A stretch of DNA of 58,174 bases from JBBQQG01 sp038216175. GTDB lineage: Bacteria > Patescibacteriota > Saccharimonadia > Saccharimonadales > OMJO01. A program made the position numbers and the translations under genes. Numbering within the stretch: position 1 is the first letter of the stretch; every line of letters begins with the position of its first letter. Location of the stretch: NCBI GenBank assembly GCA_038216175.1, contig JBBQQG010000005.1, positions 1 through 58,174 on the forward strand, read 5' to 3'. The notes under the pieces were generated by a model, which saw only the letters and a list, made by a program, of their open reading frames with translations, ran no database searches and was not told where the DNA came from. Positions 16,774-25,415 of the stretch are shown here, piece by piece.

Positions 16774-17841
16774 TTAAGACCCAGAACCGATTGGAATAAT
16801 TGTACATTCACCCATGAAGTGCTGGACTACAATATCGGCGTCAGTTGTAGTGATGAAGGTCTGATATCCAGAGATAGCTTTAGTTAGCATTCTTCGACGC
16901 ACTCCATCTAGTTCGCTAAAAACATCGTCCATCAGAATTATTGGCTTAGTTTTAAGCACATTTTCGACTAATTCCAACTCGATAATTTTTAGACCTAGTA
17001 GTATCGTTCTAATTTCGCCCCGTGACGCACTTTCACTGATCGTATGGCTATTGATATCAATCAAAATGTCGTCACGGTGTGGTCCATAGGCAGTGAAGCC
17101 GCGTTCCAAATCTTTATCCAGGCTTGCTTCAAGCTTGTGAAGCAGCTGGCTGCTATACTGAGTAATCGATATTTTGGAGAAATAACTGATGCTAAGTTTT
17201 GCCTTGCTGTTTGATAGTTTTTTATATATAGCTGGAAGTTTCATTGAAATATCATTAACTAGATTTACCCTAGCTATTGCAATCTGGCCGCCCAGTTCAC
17301 TCAACCTTATATTCCAAACAAACAGCAGCTGAGCTATATTATTAGGATGCTGTTTTAGTAGACGGTTACGCTGCATTAGAGTTCGTTTATACTGTTTTCT
17401 TAATAATTGGAACCCTGGGACCATTTGCTCCAATAAATCATCAAGATAGTCTCTACGAGCTTCAGGAATACCATGAAAAAGTAGCAGGTGGTTTGGTTCG
17501 AACATTACGACCGGAATTTTTTTTGTCTGACTTAAGCGCTTTATAGAATCTTTATTAATTTCATAAACTTTATTGACTGATTCATCGAGATTTCTTTTAA
17601 GTTTTAGGCTTCGAAGACCGCTAATAGTATTGGCGTCGAGCCTAGCCCATGGTTTAGCGTACATAATCGTATCTATGTCTTTGACCCGGTAAGATTTTGA
17701 GCCTGAAATCATTAAAATTGCTTCTAAAAGATTGGTCTTACCGCTGGCATTAGGCCCAACAATTATATTTACTCTGCTATCGAATTCAAACGATTCGTTC
17801 TTATACGAACGAAAGTTTTGCAGCTGGATATCTCCTATCAT
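16774..17841 (-). CDS. recF: RecF, DNA gap-repair ATPase
   Basis: RecF binds single-strand/double-strand junctions and helps load RecA onto gaps. The 355-residue product has the SMC-like Walker A GPNASGKTN at 29-37, the RecF start IGDIQLQNFRSY, a signature SASRGEIRT and the Walker B/D-loop MDDVFSELD near 302-310. The length is normal for the family. It lies 17 nt downstream of dnaN in the classical dnaA-dnaN-recF order. The convergent gene ends two bases away, so little room remains for a terminator. Confidence 0.95.
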   Translation of the reverse strand: MIGDIQLQNFRSYKNESFEFDSRVNIIVGPNASGKTNLLEAILMISGSKSYRVKDIDTIMYAKPWARLDANTISGLRSLKLKRNLDESVNKVYEINKDSIKRLSQTKKIPVVMFEPNHLLLFHGIPEARRDYLDDLLEQMVPGFQLLRKQYKRTLMQRNRLLKQHPNNIAQLLFVWNIRLSELGGQIAIARVNLVNDISMKLPAIYKKLSNSKAKLSISYFSKISITQYSSQLLHKLEASLDKDLERGFTAYGPHRDDILIDINSHTISESASRGEIRTILLGLKIIELELVENVLKTKPIILMDDVFSELDGVRRRMLTKAISGYQTFITTTDADIVVQHFMGECTIIPIGSGS

Positions 17842-17858
17842 AGCCCTACTATACAGAG

Positions 17859-18950
17859 CTAGCTCTTAAGAGGCATAATCACATGCAAATAGTCAGAGCT
17901 CTTCGGATCACGAAGTACGCAAGGTTCTAATTTGCCATTAAACGCGAATGTCACGTCTTCTCCACCTAAGCTCTGAAGTGCATCTAAAATATAGCGGGAA
18001 TTAAGCGTGATCGTGCTGTCGGTAGAAACTTCGGCACTTGCACTAGCAACATTTTCTCCAAGCTGGGATGCAATAGACCGGATACTTACCTGAGAAGAAC
18101 TTGTATCAAGATTTATAGTGACACTGCCAGCACTTTCTCTGGCAAACAAACTGGAAACTTTGGTGATGTTGGTGAGTTCCGAGCGCTTAAGTTTAGCCGT
18201 ATTTTCAAATTTTGAAGGAATTAGTTTACGGTAATCAGGATATTTGCCTTCGATTTGTCTAGTAACTAACTCTATGTCTCCAACGCTAAAAAGTACCTGC
18301 TGGTCATCATGAATAATTTCAACTTCTCCGTCAAAATCGCCAAGAATTCTTAGCAAATCCTGAAGTGCTCCAGCTGGAACTAGCATATCAACCTGTTCTT
18401 TAGTTTTTAGCAGTACTTTTTCGGCTAGTCTGTAACTGTCGGTGGCCACTAGAAATAATTTATCTTCGAAAGTATGAAAATAGATTCCGGTTAAAACTGG
18501 TCTCGATTCGTCGCCAGATGCAGCACTAACTACTTGAGTAAGTCCATTTTTTAATATTTTTCCGTTTACTTTTAATGATTTCCCGCCGGTAATTGCTGGC
18601 ATAACCGGAAAATCGTCGGCTGCAACACCATTAATTACAGATTGGTACTTTTCGGTTGTAATGTGCAGCTTGTTTTCTTCGAGTTTTAAATCGATTATTC
18701 CACTTGGCAGGCTTGATATAAAATCCTGCATTAGCCGGGCAGGAACAGTTATCGCACCTTCTTGGCTAACTTTTGAACCGATGTAGTGGGTGATCGCTAT
18801 GTCCAGATTAGTTGCAGCGATGCTTAGCCGGTTGCCAACGGTTTTTAATAAAACATTGGAAAGTATCGGCAAAGTTCCCCTACTGCTAGCAACACGCGAT
18901 ACATTACCAAGAGCTTTCGATAAGTTTTCCTGAGTTACTTGTAATTTCAT
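17859..18950 (-). CDS. dnaN: DNA polymerase III beta sliding clamp
   Basis: This is the ring-shaped processivity clamp of the replicase. At 363 residues with three clamp-type repeats it has the normal length. It starts MKLQVTQENLSKAL and contains LPILSNVLL and the conserved motif ESRPVLTGIYF (about 158-168). The C-terminus ends YLHVIMPLKS, close to the canonical Y-x-x-M-P-x-R end of beta clamps. A Shine-Dalgarno-like AGGAG precedes the start. It lies between recF and dnaA, and 246 nt of non-coding DNA with DnaA-box-like 9-mers separates it from dnaA. Confidence 0.96.
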   Translation of the reverse strand: MKLQVTQENLSKALGNVSRVASSRGTLPILSNVLLKTVGNRLSIAATNLDIAITHYIGSKVSQEGAITVPARLMQDFISSLPSGIIDLKLEENKLHITTEKYQSVINGVAADDFPVMPAITGGKSLKVNGKILKNGLTQVVSAASGDESRPVLTGIYFHTFEDKLFLVATDSYRLAEKVLLKTKEQVDMLVPAGALQDLLRILGDFDGEVEIIHDDQQVLFSVGDIELVTRQIEGKYPDYRKLIPSKFENTAKLKRSELTNITKVSSLFARESAGSVTINLDTSSSQVSIRSIASQLGENVASASAEVSTDSTITLNSRYILDALQSLGGEDVTFAFNGKLEPCVLRDPKSSDYLHVIMPLKS

Positions 18951-19196
18951 ACTATTACTCCTTTTAAATACTTAGTAGTAGGACTAATAGAGCCTGTGTA
19001 TACAGTGTATAAGCTACTTAATACTGATTGAATCTTAGCTTTTGGTTGTGCACATAAGACTACATAACTATTGGTGGCAACTTGTATAACTCGAAGGTTT
19101 AAACACAGGCTGGAACTTAAAACCGAGCGGTTGTTTATAAATCTGTCGTTCTGGGCACAGGAAGACGGGGCACTAACGACAGCTTCTACACATGAA
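18951..19196. other. dnaA-dnaN intergenic region with DnaA-box-like sites
   Basis: On the minus strand two 9-mers abut exactly: TTATACACT (19012-19004) and GTATACACA (19003-18995). Each has one mismatch to the consensus TTATNCACA. A weaker TTATACAAG lies nearby. An 85-codon minus-strand frame crosses the region but looks like chance. The spacer may be part of the origin or the autoregulated leader of dnaN. Confidence 0.45.
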
Positions 19197-20564
19197 TTAC
19201 GCATACAAAACCTCTTTAATATCGGCGATTGCAGTCTTAATATCTATGTCAAAACTGGCTTCTTTCTCGATTTTCTCAACTGAATGAATTGCGGTCGTAT
19301 GATCTTTTCGGCCAAGTTCGCGCGCTATTTTTGGGAAGCTTAAGTGAAGTTCGCTTCTTAATATGTACATAGCTATTTGTCTAGGTACAACTATATCCTT
19401 GTCTCTTTTCGGCCCAAGAATGTCCTCTAGAGGTATCTGGAAGTGCTTAGCAGTCCTTTCTATAATTTGTTTAGCGCTTATGTGTTTTGGCCTGGTTCTG
19501 GTGTTTCCAAGCAGGCTAGTAGCGATTTGTAATTCAGGCGGAAGGCCTCTCATTTCACAAAACGCCAGCAACTGGTTTAGCGCACCCTCTAGTTCTCGAA
19601 TGTTTGACTGAATTAAATTAGCTAAATATTCAACGACCGGTTGGGGCAACTCGATGTTATGGCCGCTGGCTTTAGTCTGGATTATGGCACAACGCGTTTC
19701 AAAATCAGGGTTTTGCATATCAATACTCATACCCCAGGCAAAGCGGCTTCGAAGTCGCTCCTCAAGAGTTGGAATGTCTCTTGGCGGTTTATCGCTGCTG
19801 ATAATGATTTGTTTGTTTGCCTGATGGAGAGCGTTAAAAGTATGGAAAAATTCTTCTTGCGTTTTTTCTTTGCCGGCAATAAACTGAATGTCATCAACTA
19901 TTAACACATCGGCGCTGCGATAATAACCGGCAAAATCGGTATTTTTCTTATATCTAATTGCGTCAAGAAACTCCTGGACAAACTGCTCGGTAGATATATA
20001 TACAACATGAGCTTTCGAATTTCGGGCAAGTACCGCGTTACCAACTGCCTGGATCAAATGGGTTTTGCCGATACCGACACCACCGTATAAAAACAGTGGG
20101 TTATATTTTGTTCCAAGAGTCTGGGCTATTGCCTGACAGGCGGCGTATGCTAGTTCATTGCCCGATCCCACGATAAAATTATCGAATGTATACTTTTCAT
20201 TGATACCTTGCCGATAAGTATGTGTCAGAGTTGTCGGCGAAGGGCGGTTGGGAGTTTCGCGAGCAGTAGTTTTTTGCGACAGTATCTCACCGGACGTCTC
20301 TTGTTTCCTGGTAATTGAAATTGAAGAGTGAATCTTAAATTCAATAGCTTCCGGAGTTACGCCGTTTTTTGCTAGGGTGTCGGCGATGAGTTCAGAATAT
20401 TTTCGCTCAAGTTGCTGTTTTATAAAAACATTGGGAACGCCAATAACCAGAATATTGTCTTTATACCTAAGCATGTGCGTGTTTTTAAACCAGGTAACGT
20501 AGTTGCCGCGTGAAACCGATAGTTCGATTTCTCCTAGTACTGCTTGCCACACACTATCCTGCAT
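19197..20564 (-). CDS. dnaA: chromosomal replication initiator DnaA
   Basis: DnaA binds DnaA boxes, opens the origin and loads the helicase. The 455-residue product has domain I (about 1-80), a short linker, and an AAA+ domain with Walker A GGVGIGKTH (161-169), Walker B VLIVDDIQF and the sensor/arginine-finger region RLRSRFAWG. Domain IV carries the DnaA signature GRKDHTTAIHSVEKI. Walker A reads GGVGIGKTH where many bacteria have GGxGxGKTH; this is a normal variant. AGGAG precedes the start. It is the first gene of dnaA-dnaN-recF and diverges from rpmH across 276 nt. Confidence 0.97.
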   Translation of the reverse strand: MQDSVWQAVLGEIELSVSRGNYVTWFKNTHMLRYKDNILVIGVPNVFIKQQLERKYSELIADTLAKNGVTPEAIEFKIHSSISITRKQETSGEILSQKTTARETPNRPSPTTLTHTYRQGINEKYTFDNFIVGSGNELAYAACQAIAQTLGTKYNPLFLYGGVGIGKTHLIQAVGNAVLARNSKAHVVYISTEQFVQEFLDAIRYKKNTDFAGYYRSADVLIVDDIQFIAGKEKTQEEFFHTFNALHQANKQIIISSDKPPRDIPTLEERLRSRFAWGMSIDMQNPDFETRCAIIQTKASGHNIELPQPVVEYLANLIQSNIRELEGALNQLLAFCEMRGLPPELQIATSLLGNTRTRPKHISAKQIIERTAKHFQIPLEDILGPKRDKDIVVPRQIAMYILRSELHLSFPKIARELGRKDHTTAIHSVEKIEKEASFDIDIKTAIADIKEVLYA

Positions 20565-20840
20565 TACCCTCGCTCCTAAATAAAATATGTATGCTCTAAA
20601 TATACAGAAAAATGGTACTTTTCCACAAGCTATTCAGAGATTACAACAGCCGTATAATTAATTAAATTAGGACAAGGGGTTTAATTGTACACAGTCAAAA
20701 TACAAGCCTGTTAATGTGTGGAAAGTACTTGGGATATAGGGGATAAGTTGCTAGAATAAGGGGGTAATTATTGTTAATTTCACTTCCGGCAGAAAACACA
20801 ATATCATTAGCTGTCGGATTGTGTTAATGGAGAAAAAATA
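20565..20840. other. candidate origin of replication (oriC) between dnaA and rpmH
   Basis: This 276-nt gap separates divergent dnaA and rpmH, the usual place for oriC. TTTTCCACA at 20619-20627 matches the DnaA-box consensus TTWTNCACA. The facing CTTTCCACA (complement of 20717-20725) differs by one base. Both boxes lie in a longer imperfect inverted repeat (TACTTTTCCACA against GTACTTTCCACACA). Between them is an AT-rich stretch (TAATTAATTAAATTA) that could unwind. Promoters for dnaA and rpmH must also lie here. Confidence 0.6.
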
Positions 20841-20978
20841 ATGCCCAAACGAACATTCCAGCCAAAAACGCGTCATCGCGCCCGCGAACACGGATTTATG
20901 AAGCGAATGGCGACTAAAGCTGGGCGCGCTGTACTAAAAAGACGACGCAATAAAGGCCGAGCTAAGTTGTCGGCTTAA
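20841..20978 (+). CDS. rpmH: 50S ribosomal protein L34
   Basis: A 45-residue, strongly basic protein of the large subunit: MPKRTFQPKTRHRAREHGF, then KRMATKAGRAVLKRRR and KGRAKLSA. This is a complete, typical L34. It is preceded by GGAG, eight bases before the ATG. It heads the rpmH-rnpA-yidC-jag block that in most bacteria faces dnaA across oriC. rnpA starts 53 nt downstream. Confidence 0.97.
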   Translation: MPKRTFQPKTRHRAREHGFMKRMATKAGRAVLKRRRNKGRAKLSA

Positions 20979-21031
20979 ATTTAGTTTAGTATTACTAGTG
21001 CATCAATCCTAAACCCTGTAACCTTATAGAT

Positions 21032-21382
21032 ATGATTTCAAGGCTGCATCGTTTTCATGGCCATAACTCACTTAATTTCGTTTATCAGAAAGGTGAAACT
21101 GTCAGAGGACCTCTGTGCTCGATTAAGTATGTTAAAAATGACCGACGTAGCAATTACCGTTTAGCAGTAGTAGTAAGTAAAAAAATTAGCAAATCGGCCG
21201 TTACGAGAAACCGGATAAGACGAAGACTATATGAAACTGTTCGTTTAAAAGAGAGTTTAATATTAGGCCCCTATGATATTGTAATGACAGTTTTTTCAGA
21301 AGAATTAACAAAACTGCCTATAGCCGATATTGAAAAAATGGTCTTTAGCCAGCTTAAACAAGCAAAAATTATAGCAAAGTAA
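21032..21382 (+). CDS. rnpA: ribonuclease P protein component
   Basis: RnpA is the basic protein subunit that helps the RNase P RNA process the 5' ends of pre-tRNAs. The 116-residue product contains the family's RNR motif, VTRNRIRRRLYETVR (about 54-68), and the early F-x-x-V-Y-x-K-G-x region (NFVYQKGETVRG). The length is normal. The RNase P RNA gene is not in this window. It lies between rpmH and yidC, as in most bacteria. Confidence 0.94.
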   Translation: MISRLHRFHGHNSLNFVYQKGETVRGPLCSIKYVKNDRRSNYRLAVVVSKKISKSAVTRNRIRRRLYETVRLKESLILGPYDIVMTVFSEELTKLPIADIEKMVFSQLKQAKIIAK

Positions 21383-21467
21383 ATGTGGAAGCATAAGTTT
21401 AGTCGTTTTTTGGTTGCTGGCAAGGGGTGGTTTATCTGATATGATATAGGGAACAAGAGGAGTGTTA

Positions 21468-22406
21468 ATGTTTGTCGCATCATTTTTTCAGATTCTTATC
21501 GTAAAGCCGATATTTAACCTGCTGGTTCTAATATATGCCCTTTTACCGGGGCACAACTTTGGTCTTGCGATCATTATTTTCACGATTGTAATCCGTTTAC
21601 TTATGTGGCCGCTAATAAAAAAGCAGCTCCACCAAGCTAAAGCGATGCGCGAAATGCAGCCCGAGATTAAGCGCGTAAAACTATCTGCAAAAGGAGACCG
21701 TGCTAAAGAATCCCAGATGTTAATGGAGCTATATAAGGAAAAACAAATTAACCCGTTTGGATCTATTGGTGTATTAATAATCCAGTTAATAATTCTTATT
21801 GGGTTATACCAGGGACTTAGAAAAGTAATAGTTGATCCGCACGCTTTAATTACTAATTCTTATTCATTTCTTAGAAACTTAAGCTGGATGAAGACACTAT
21901 CTTCAGACATACATAAGTTCGATGCTTCACTTCTTGGCATTGTCGATTTAAAAAGAGCAGCAATAAGTAAAAAAGGTACGTACTGGCCAGCCATGGTCTT
22001 GGTTCTAGGAAGTGCTGTATCGCAGTATTATCAGAGTAAACAGCTTATGCCAGATACTAAGGATTCCAGGAAACTAAGGCAGATACTAAAAGACGCCAGT
22101 TCTGGAAAATCTTCTGACAGCGGAGAAGTTAACGCTGCAGTCAGTCGAAACACCAAATATTTCATACCTGTAATGATTTTTTTCTTTACAGTTAACCTGG
22201 CATCAGCCCTTAGTCTTTACTGGCTTGTAAGCGGAGTAACAGCATATATTCAGCAGGCTAGAATACTTGGCAAAGACGAAAAGGAAATGGAAGCTGTGGC
22301 TGATAGCAAAACCGGCAAAGTAATAATAGAAGGCGAAGTAATTGAAAAAAAGGAAGTCAAAAAACCAAAATCAAAAACTGCCAAAAATAAAAGGAGAAAG
22401 AAATGA
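21468..22406 (+). CDS. yidC: membrane protein insertase YidC/Oxa1
   Basis: YidC inserts and folds membrane proteins, alone or with SecYEG. I use the ATG at 21468 because GAGGAG stands at the right distance; the GTG six bases earlier would sit on top of that site. The product (312 residues) has five hydrophobic segments. They include the hairpin arm region LIKKQLHQAKAMREMQPEIK and the conserved NPFGSIGVLIIQLIILIG segment. A lysine-rich tail (KKPKSKTAKNKRRKK) may contact the ribosome. The stop overlaps the jag start (ATGA). Confidence 0.94.
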   Translation: MFVASFFQILIVKPIFNLLVLIYALLPGHNFGLAIIIFTIVIRLLMWPLIKKQLHQAKAMREMQPEIKRVKLSAKGDRAKESQMLMELYKEKQINPFGSIGVLIIQLIILIGLYQGLRKVIVDPHALITNSYSFLRNLSWMKTLSSDIHKFDASLLGIVDLKRAAISKKGTYWPAMVLVLGSAVSQYYQSKQLMPDTKDSRKLRQILKDASSGKSSDSGEVNAAVSRNTKYFIPVMIFFFTVNLASALSLYWLVSGVTAYIQQARILGKDEKEMEAVADSKTGKVIIEGEVIEKKEVKKPKSKTAKNKRRKK

Positions 22407-22963
22407 ACGATGATAGTGATCAGCCAGACGAAAAACCGTCAACCGAATCGATAGAAATCGCCATCCAATACGCTAAGAAATATCTTGAGGATCTATTATC
22501 ATTCTTCGGTCTGAATACGGATATCTATGCTACCACAGAGGACGGCGAAGTAATCGAGCTTCATGTACCGAGTACACACTTAAACGGCTTTTTAATCGGA
22601 CAAAGAGGCGATACTATGCGCGCACTTCAATTTCTGGTTGCTACAGCACTTAAGAACAATGGCCACAATCCGAGTCGTGTGAATGTCGATATTGCCGACT
22701 ACAAGAAAGCCAGGGCCGACCGGTTGGCCGAAGAAGCCGAAGGCTGGGTAAACGCAGTCGTAGAAACTGGTAAAGCTATGGAACTTCATCCAATGAATCC
22801 AGCTGATCGACGGGTAATCCATAAAGTAGCGACTGAAGCTGGTATAGAAACCGAATCAATCGGTGTTGGTCGTGATAGGCGGGTAGTATTAAAACCGGCT
22901 GAAATTACAAAAAAACCGTCTAAAAAGAAAGTCAAACAAGACGAAGAAAAAGAATCGGTTTAA
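22403..22963 (+). CDS. jag: Jag/KhpB-like RNA-binding protein (KH and R3H domains)
   Basis: A cytoplasmic RNA-binding regulator, linked in Firmicutes to cell elongation and division. The 186-residue product has a KH domain with the loop LIGQRGDTMRALQFL (about 59-73). The R3H domain (about 95-165) holds NPADRRVIHKVA, with its R-x-x-x-H core, and closes with GVGRDRRVVLKP. A lysine-rich tail follows. The Jag_N domain seen in longer homologues is missing, which is common in compact genomes. It is translationally coupled to yidC and overlaps a convergent glycosyltransferase gene by four bases. Confidence 0.92.
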   Translation: MNDDSDQPDEKPSTESIEIAIQYAKKYLEDLLSFFGLNTDIYATTEDGEVIELHVPSTHLNGFLIGQRGDTMRALQFLVATALKNNGHNPSRVNVDIADYKKARADRLAEEAEGWVNAVVETGKAMELHPMNPADRRVIHKVATEAGIETESIGVGRDRRVVLKPAEITKKPSKKKVKQDEEKESV

Positions 22964-24075
22964 CTGTCTGCAAGAACTGATTCGTATATTGAAAGTGTTT
23001 CTTTTGCCATTTTTCTCCAGGAGTATTGTTTTATTAGAAGACTACCTTTTAGCTCAAGCTCATTGGCTAGAGTTTTATGTGTTAGCACCAAAATAATTTT
23101 CTCGGCCATATCTGAAATATTTAGAGGATCGAAGTATACCACTGCGTCTTTATATATTTCAGGCAGACAAGTTGCATTGCTGCTAACCACAGGACAGTCA
23201 TAAACCATCGCTTCCAGTCCTGACAAACTAAATCCTTCGCTGAGAGATGGAAATACGTAGGCTTTGGCGTTAGTATATAGCCATTTAAGTTGTGCTTCGC
23301 TAACAAATCCAGTAAATATTATGTTGTCTTTCGCAGAATATTTTAGAGCCAGTTTCTCGATTAGTCTATAATACTGTTCTTTTTTGCCAACTAATATTAG
23401 TTTTAAATCCGGCAGCTTTTCATGAACAATTTCGAATCCTTCAATTAGTCGTTCTAAGTTCTTATGTGGAAATGCACTGCCAACATATAAGATAAAATAT
23501 TCTGGAGCGTTTTCTAATGGTTTAGCGTCCATATCAAGAGGCGGTTCTGATGCTTCTAAAGTAACCGTTACTTTTCTAGAGTTAGTTGGCAGATATTTAA
23601 TGACATCGTGTTTTACAAACTCTGAAGGAACGATGATTTGGGCTGCCTTTTTTAGGCTCTGCTTAAGTAAAACGCGGTAACCGACCATTCTTAAAAAGTG
23701 AAGCCATTTTGGCAGATGACCTGCTCTGGCAAATCGTAGCATAGTAAGGTCATGCAAAGTAGTAACGCGTTTGCCATTATAAAAAAGCGGTTCTTGTGGT
23801 GTCATACCGAAATGTACCAGGTCAGGGCCTAGTTTTTTTAAAAACTCGGCAAAAGAGTATTGGTCTATCAGATTAAATGAAAACTTTTTATACGGACATA
23901 TTAAAGTTTTGAACTTTCTCGATTTTGGTTTCCAACTATCTTTTGGGTCAAGTAACACCGTGTAGCGGTTTTTTTCATCTATTTCTTGTAAATGTTCAAG
24001 CAAGCGGTCAATATATCTGCCGGTACTTGACGGGCGGCTTCGGGCATCGATTACAATATGTTTGCTGTCTTGCAT
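22960..24075 (-). CDS. GT4-family glycosyltransferase (GT-B fold)
   Basis: I use the ATG at 24075; the longer frame begins with a TTG at 24093 that overlaps the opposite promoter. The product (371 residues) has the GT4 features of a GT-B enzyme using a sugar nucleotide. The N-terminal half includes HFGMTPQEPLF and RVTTLHDLT. The C-terminal half has YFILYVGSAFPHKNLERLIEGF, later FTGFVSEAQLKWLYTNAKAYVFPSLSEGFSLSGLEAM, with the E-G-F-x-x-x-G-L-E nucleotide-sugar site. It opens the surface-polysaccharide region and is divergent from the O-antigen-ligase-like gene. Donor and acceptor are unknown. Confidence 0.88.
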   Translation of the reverse strand: MQDSKHIVIDARSRPSSTGRYIDRLLEHLQEIDEKNRYTVLLDPKDSWKPKSRKFKTLICPYKKFSFNLIDQYSFAEFLKKLGPDLVHFGMTPQEPLFYNGKRVTTLHDLTMLRFARAGHLPKWLHFLRMVGYRVLLKQSLKKAAQIIVPSEFVKHDVIKYLPTNSRKVTVTLEASEPPLDMDAKPLENAPEYFILYVGSAFPHKNLERLIEGFEIVHEKLPDLKLILVGKKEQYYRLIEKLALKYSAKDNIIFTGFVSEAQLKWLYTNAKAYVFPSLSEGFSLSGLEAMVYDCPVVSSNATCLPEIYKDAVVYFDPLNISDMAEKIILVLTHKTLANELELKGSLLIKQYSWRKMAKETLSIYESVLADS

Positions 24076-24104
24076 GAGGAAATCTATGTACAATTATAAC
24101 TAAC

Positions 24105-25415
24105 ATGGACAATATACGAAGGATTCCTTATTACGGAGTGATTGCGTTACTTGTCTATATGCCATTTCATATTTTCCTATCCCAGTGGCTGAGCGTTTTT
24201 ACCGGAGGCCTGACAACTTGGAAAATAGGCAAAGATGTTTTCACTATTTTCTTAACTTTGATATGTATCTTAATGGTTTGGCGAAGCGGCAAATTTAAGA
24301 ACACGCCTTATATTAAAATTATTGGACTTTCGTTTTTGTACGGACTTTTTCACGTTTTTACATATTTATTTAACAGGCATACTACTTTATCGGTAGCAAT
24401 TCTCGGCACAGTTTATAACAATCGACTTCTCTGGTTTCTTATTATAGGCATGAGCGCTGCTCTATTATTTCCTAAAGAAATCTACACTAGCAAGGTACTA
24501 AAATTAGCGGTATGTATAAGTACAATCGTCTGTTTGATCGGGATAGCACAGTACTTTTTACCGAAAGATATACTAACCCATTTTGGATATTCAATCGCTA
24601 GAGGAGTAAAACCAAATTTTTATATCGACGATAAACTGGATTTTCCAAGAATTATGTCGACGCTAAGAGACCCTAACTCTTTAGGCGCCTATCTAATTTT
24701 ACCGATAACTCTTCTAACCTATGTATTAATAAAAAATAGAGATAAACAGAAGTATATGTTTGTGATCGGGCTATTAGCTATACATGTTTTGGCTTTATTT
24801 CTAACATTTTCAAGAAGTGCCTGGGCAGCATCGCTGATATCAGTAGTGATTATAGTAGCGGCAACATACAAAACATTAGTTTTATCATCACTCAGGCGAT
24901 TTTGGATACCGTTAGGCCTTGCTTTAATACTTTTAATCGGGCTGGTTGTCATTTATCGTCATAACTACGTAATACAAAACGTAATTGTCCATAGCGATAA
25001 AAGTACTAAAGCTAAGTATGATTCAAACGGCTACCATATAGAATTTGTTAAAGAAGGTTTAATCGGTATAAAAAACAAGCCCCTCGGCCATGGTCCAGGT
25101 ACTGCCGGGATTGTGTCGATTCAAAACAAAAACGGGGGTCTTCTAACCGAAAATTATTATGTCCAGATAGGATATGAAATTGGTGTCATTGGTCTACTTT
25201 TATTTATTTACATTAACGTATATTTATATACTAGATTGATGAATACGCACGATTATTATAGTGTAATTATTTTGTCAGCTTTCTGGGGCTACTTGTTTAT
25301 GAATATGCTACTGCATACATGGAGCAACGAAGCAGTTGCTGCCCAGTGGTGGATATTGGCAGGTGTGCTTCTAATATCATCTACTAAGAGATCAAAGGAA
25401 TCTTTGGCGGCTTAG
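24105..25415 (+). CDS. O-antigen ligase/polymerase-like membrane protein (Wzy/WaaL superfamily)
   Basis: A 436-residue protein with about ten to twelve membrane segments and a large loop (about 290-350) holding KEGLIGIKNKPLGHGPGTAG. The arginine-containing stretch LTFSRSAWAAS after a membrane segment matches the Wzy_C/O-antigen ligase superfamily. Such proteins polymerise or transfer undecaprenyl-linked glycans. It might be a polymerase for the glycan started by the WbaP-type enzyme here, or it may attach glycans to wall or protein. TACAAT lies 10 nt before the ATG with no Shine-Dalgarno, so a leaderless mRNA is likely. It ends overlapping the convergent GT2 gene by 32 bases. Confidence 0.78.
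   Translation: MDNIRRIPYYGVIALLVYMPFHIFLSQWLSVFTGGLTTWKIGKDVFTIFLTLICILMVWRSGKFKNTPYIKIIGLSFLYGLFHVFTYLFNRHTTLSVAILGTVYNNRLLWFLIIGMSAALLFPKEIYTSKVLKLAVCISTIVCLIGIAQYFLPKDILTHFGYSIARGVKPNFYIDDKLDFPRIMSTLRDPNSLGAYLILPITLLTYVLIKNRDKQKYMFVIGLLAIHVLALFLTFSRSAWAASLISVVIIVAATYKTLVLSSLRRFWIPLGLALILLIGLVVIYRHNYVIQNVIVHSDKSTKAKYDSNGYHIEFVKEGLIGIKNKPLGHGPGTAGIVSIQNKNGGLLTENYYVQIGYEIGVIGLLLFIYINVYLYTRLMNTHDYYSVIILSAFWGYLFMNMLLHTWSNEAVAAQWWILAGVLLISSTKRSKESLAA

Noticed and set aside
18947..19204. 85-codon minus-strand frame filling the dnaA-dnaN spacer
   Set aside because: It overlaps the end of dnaA and the start of dnaN and its composition (C/S/N-rich) looks random; DnaA-box-like sites explain the spacer better.
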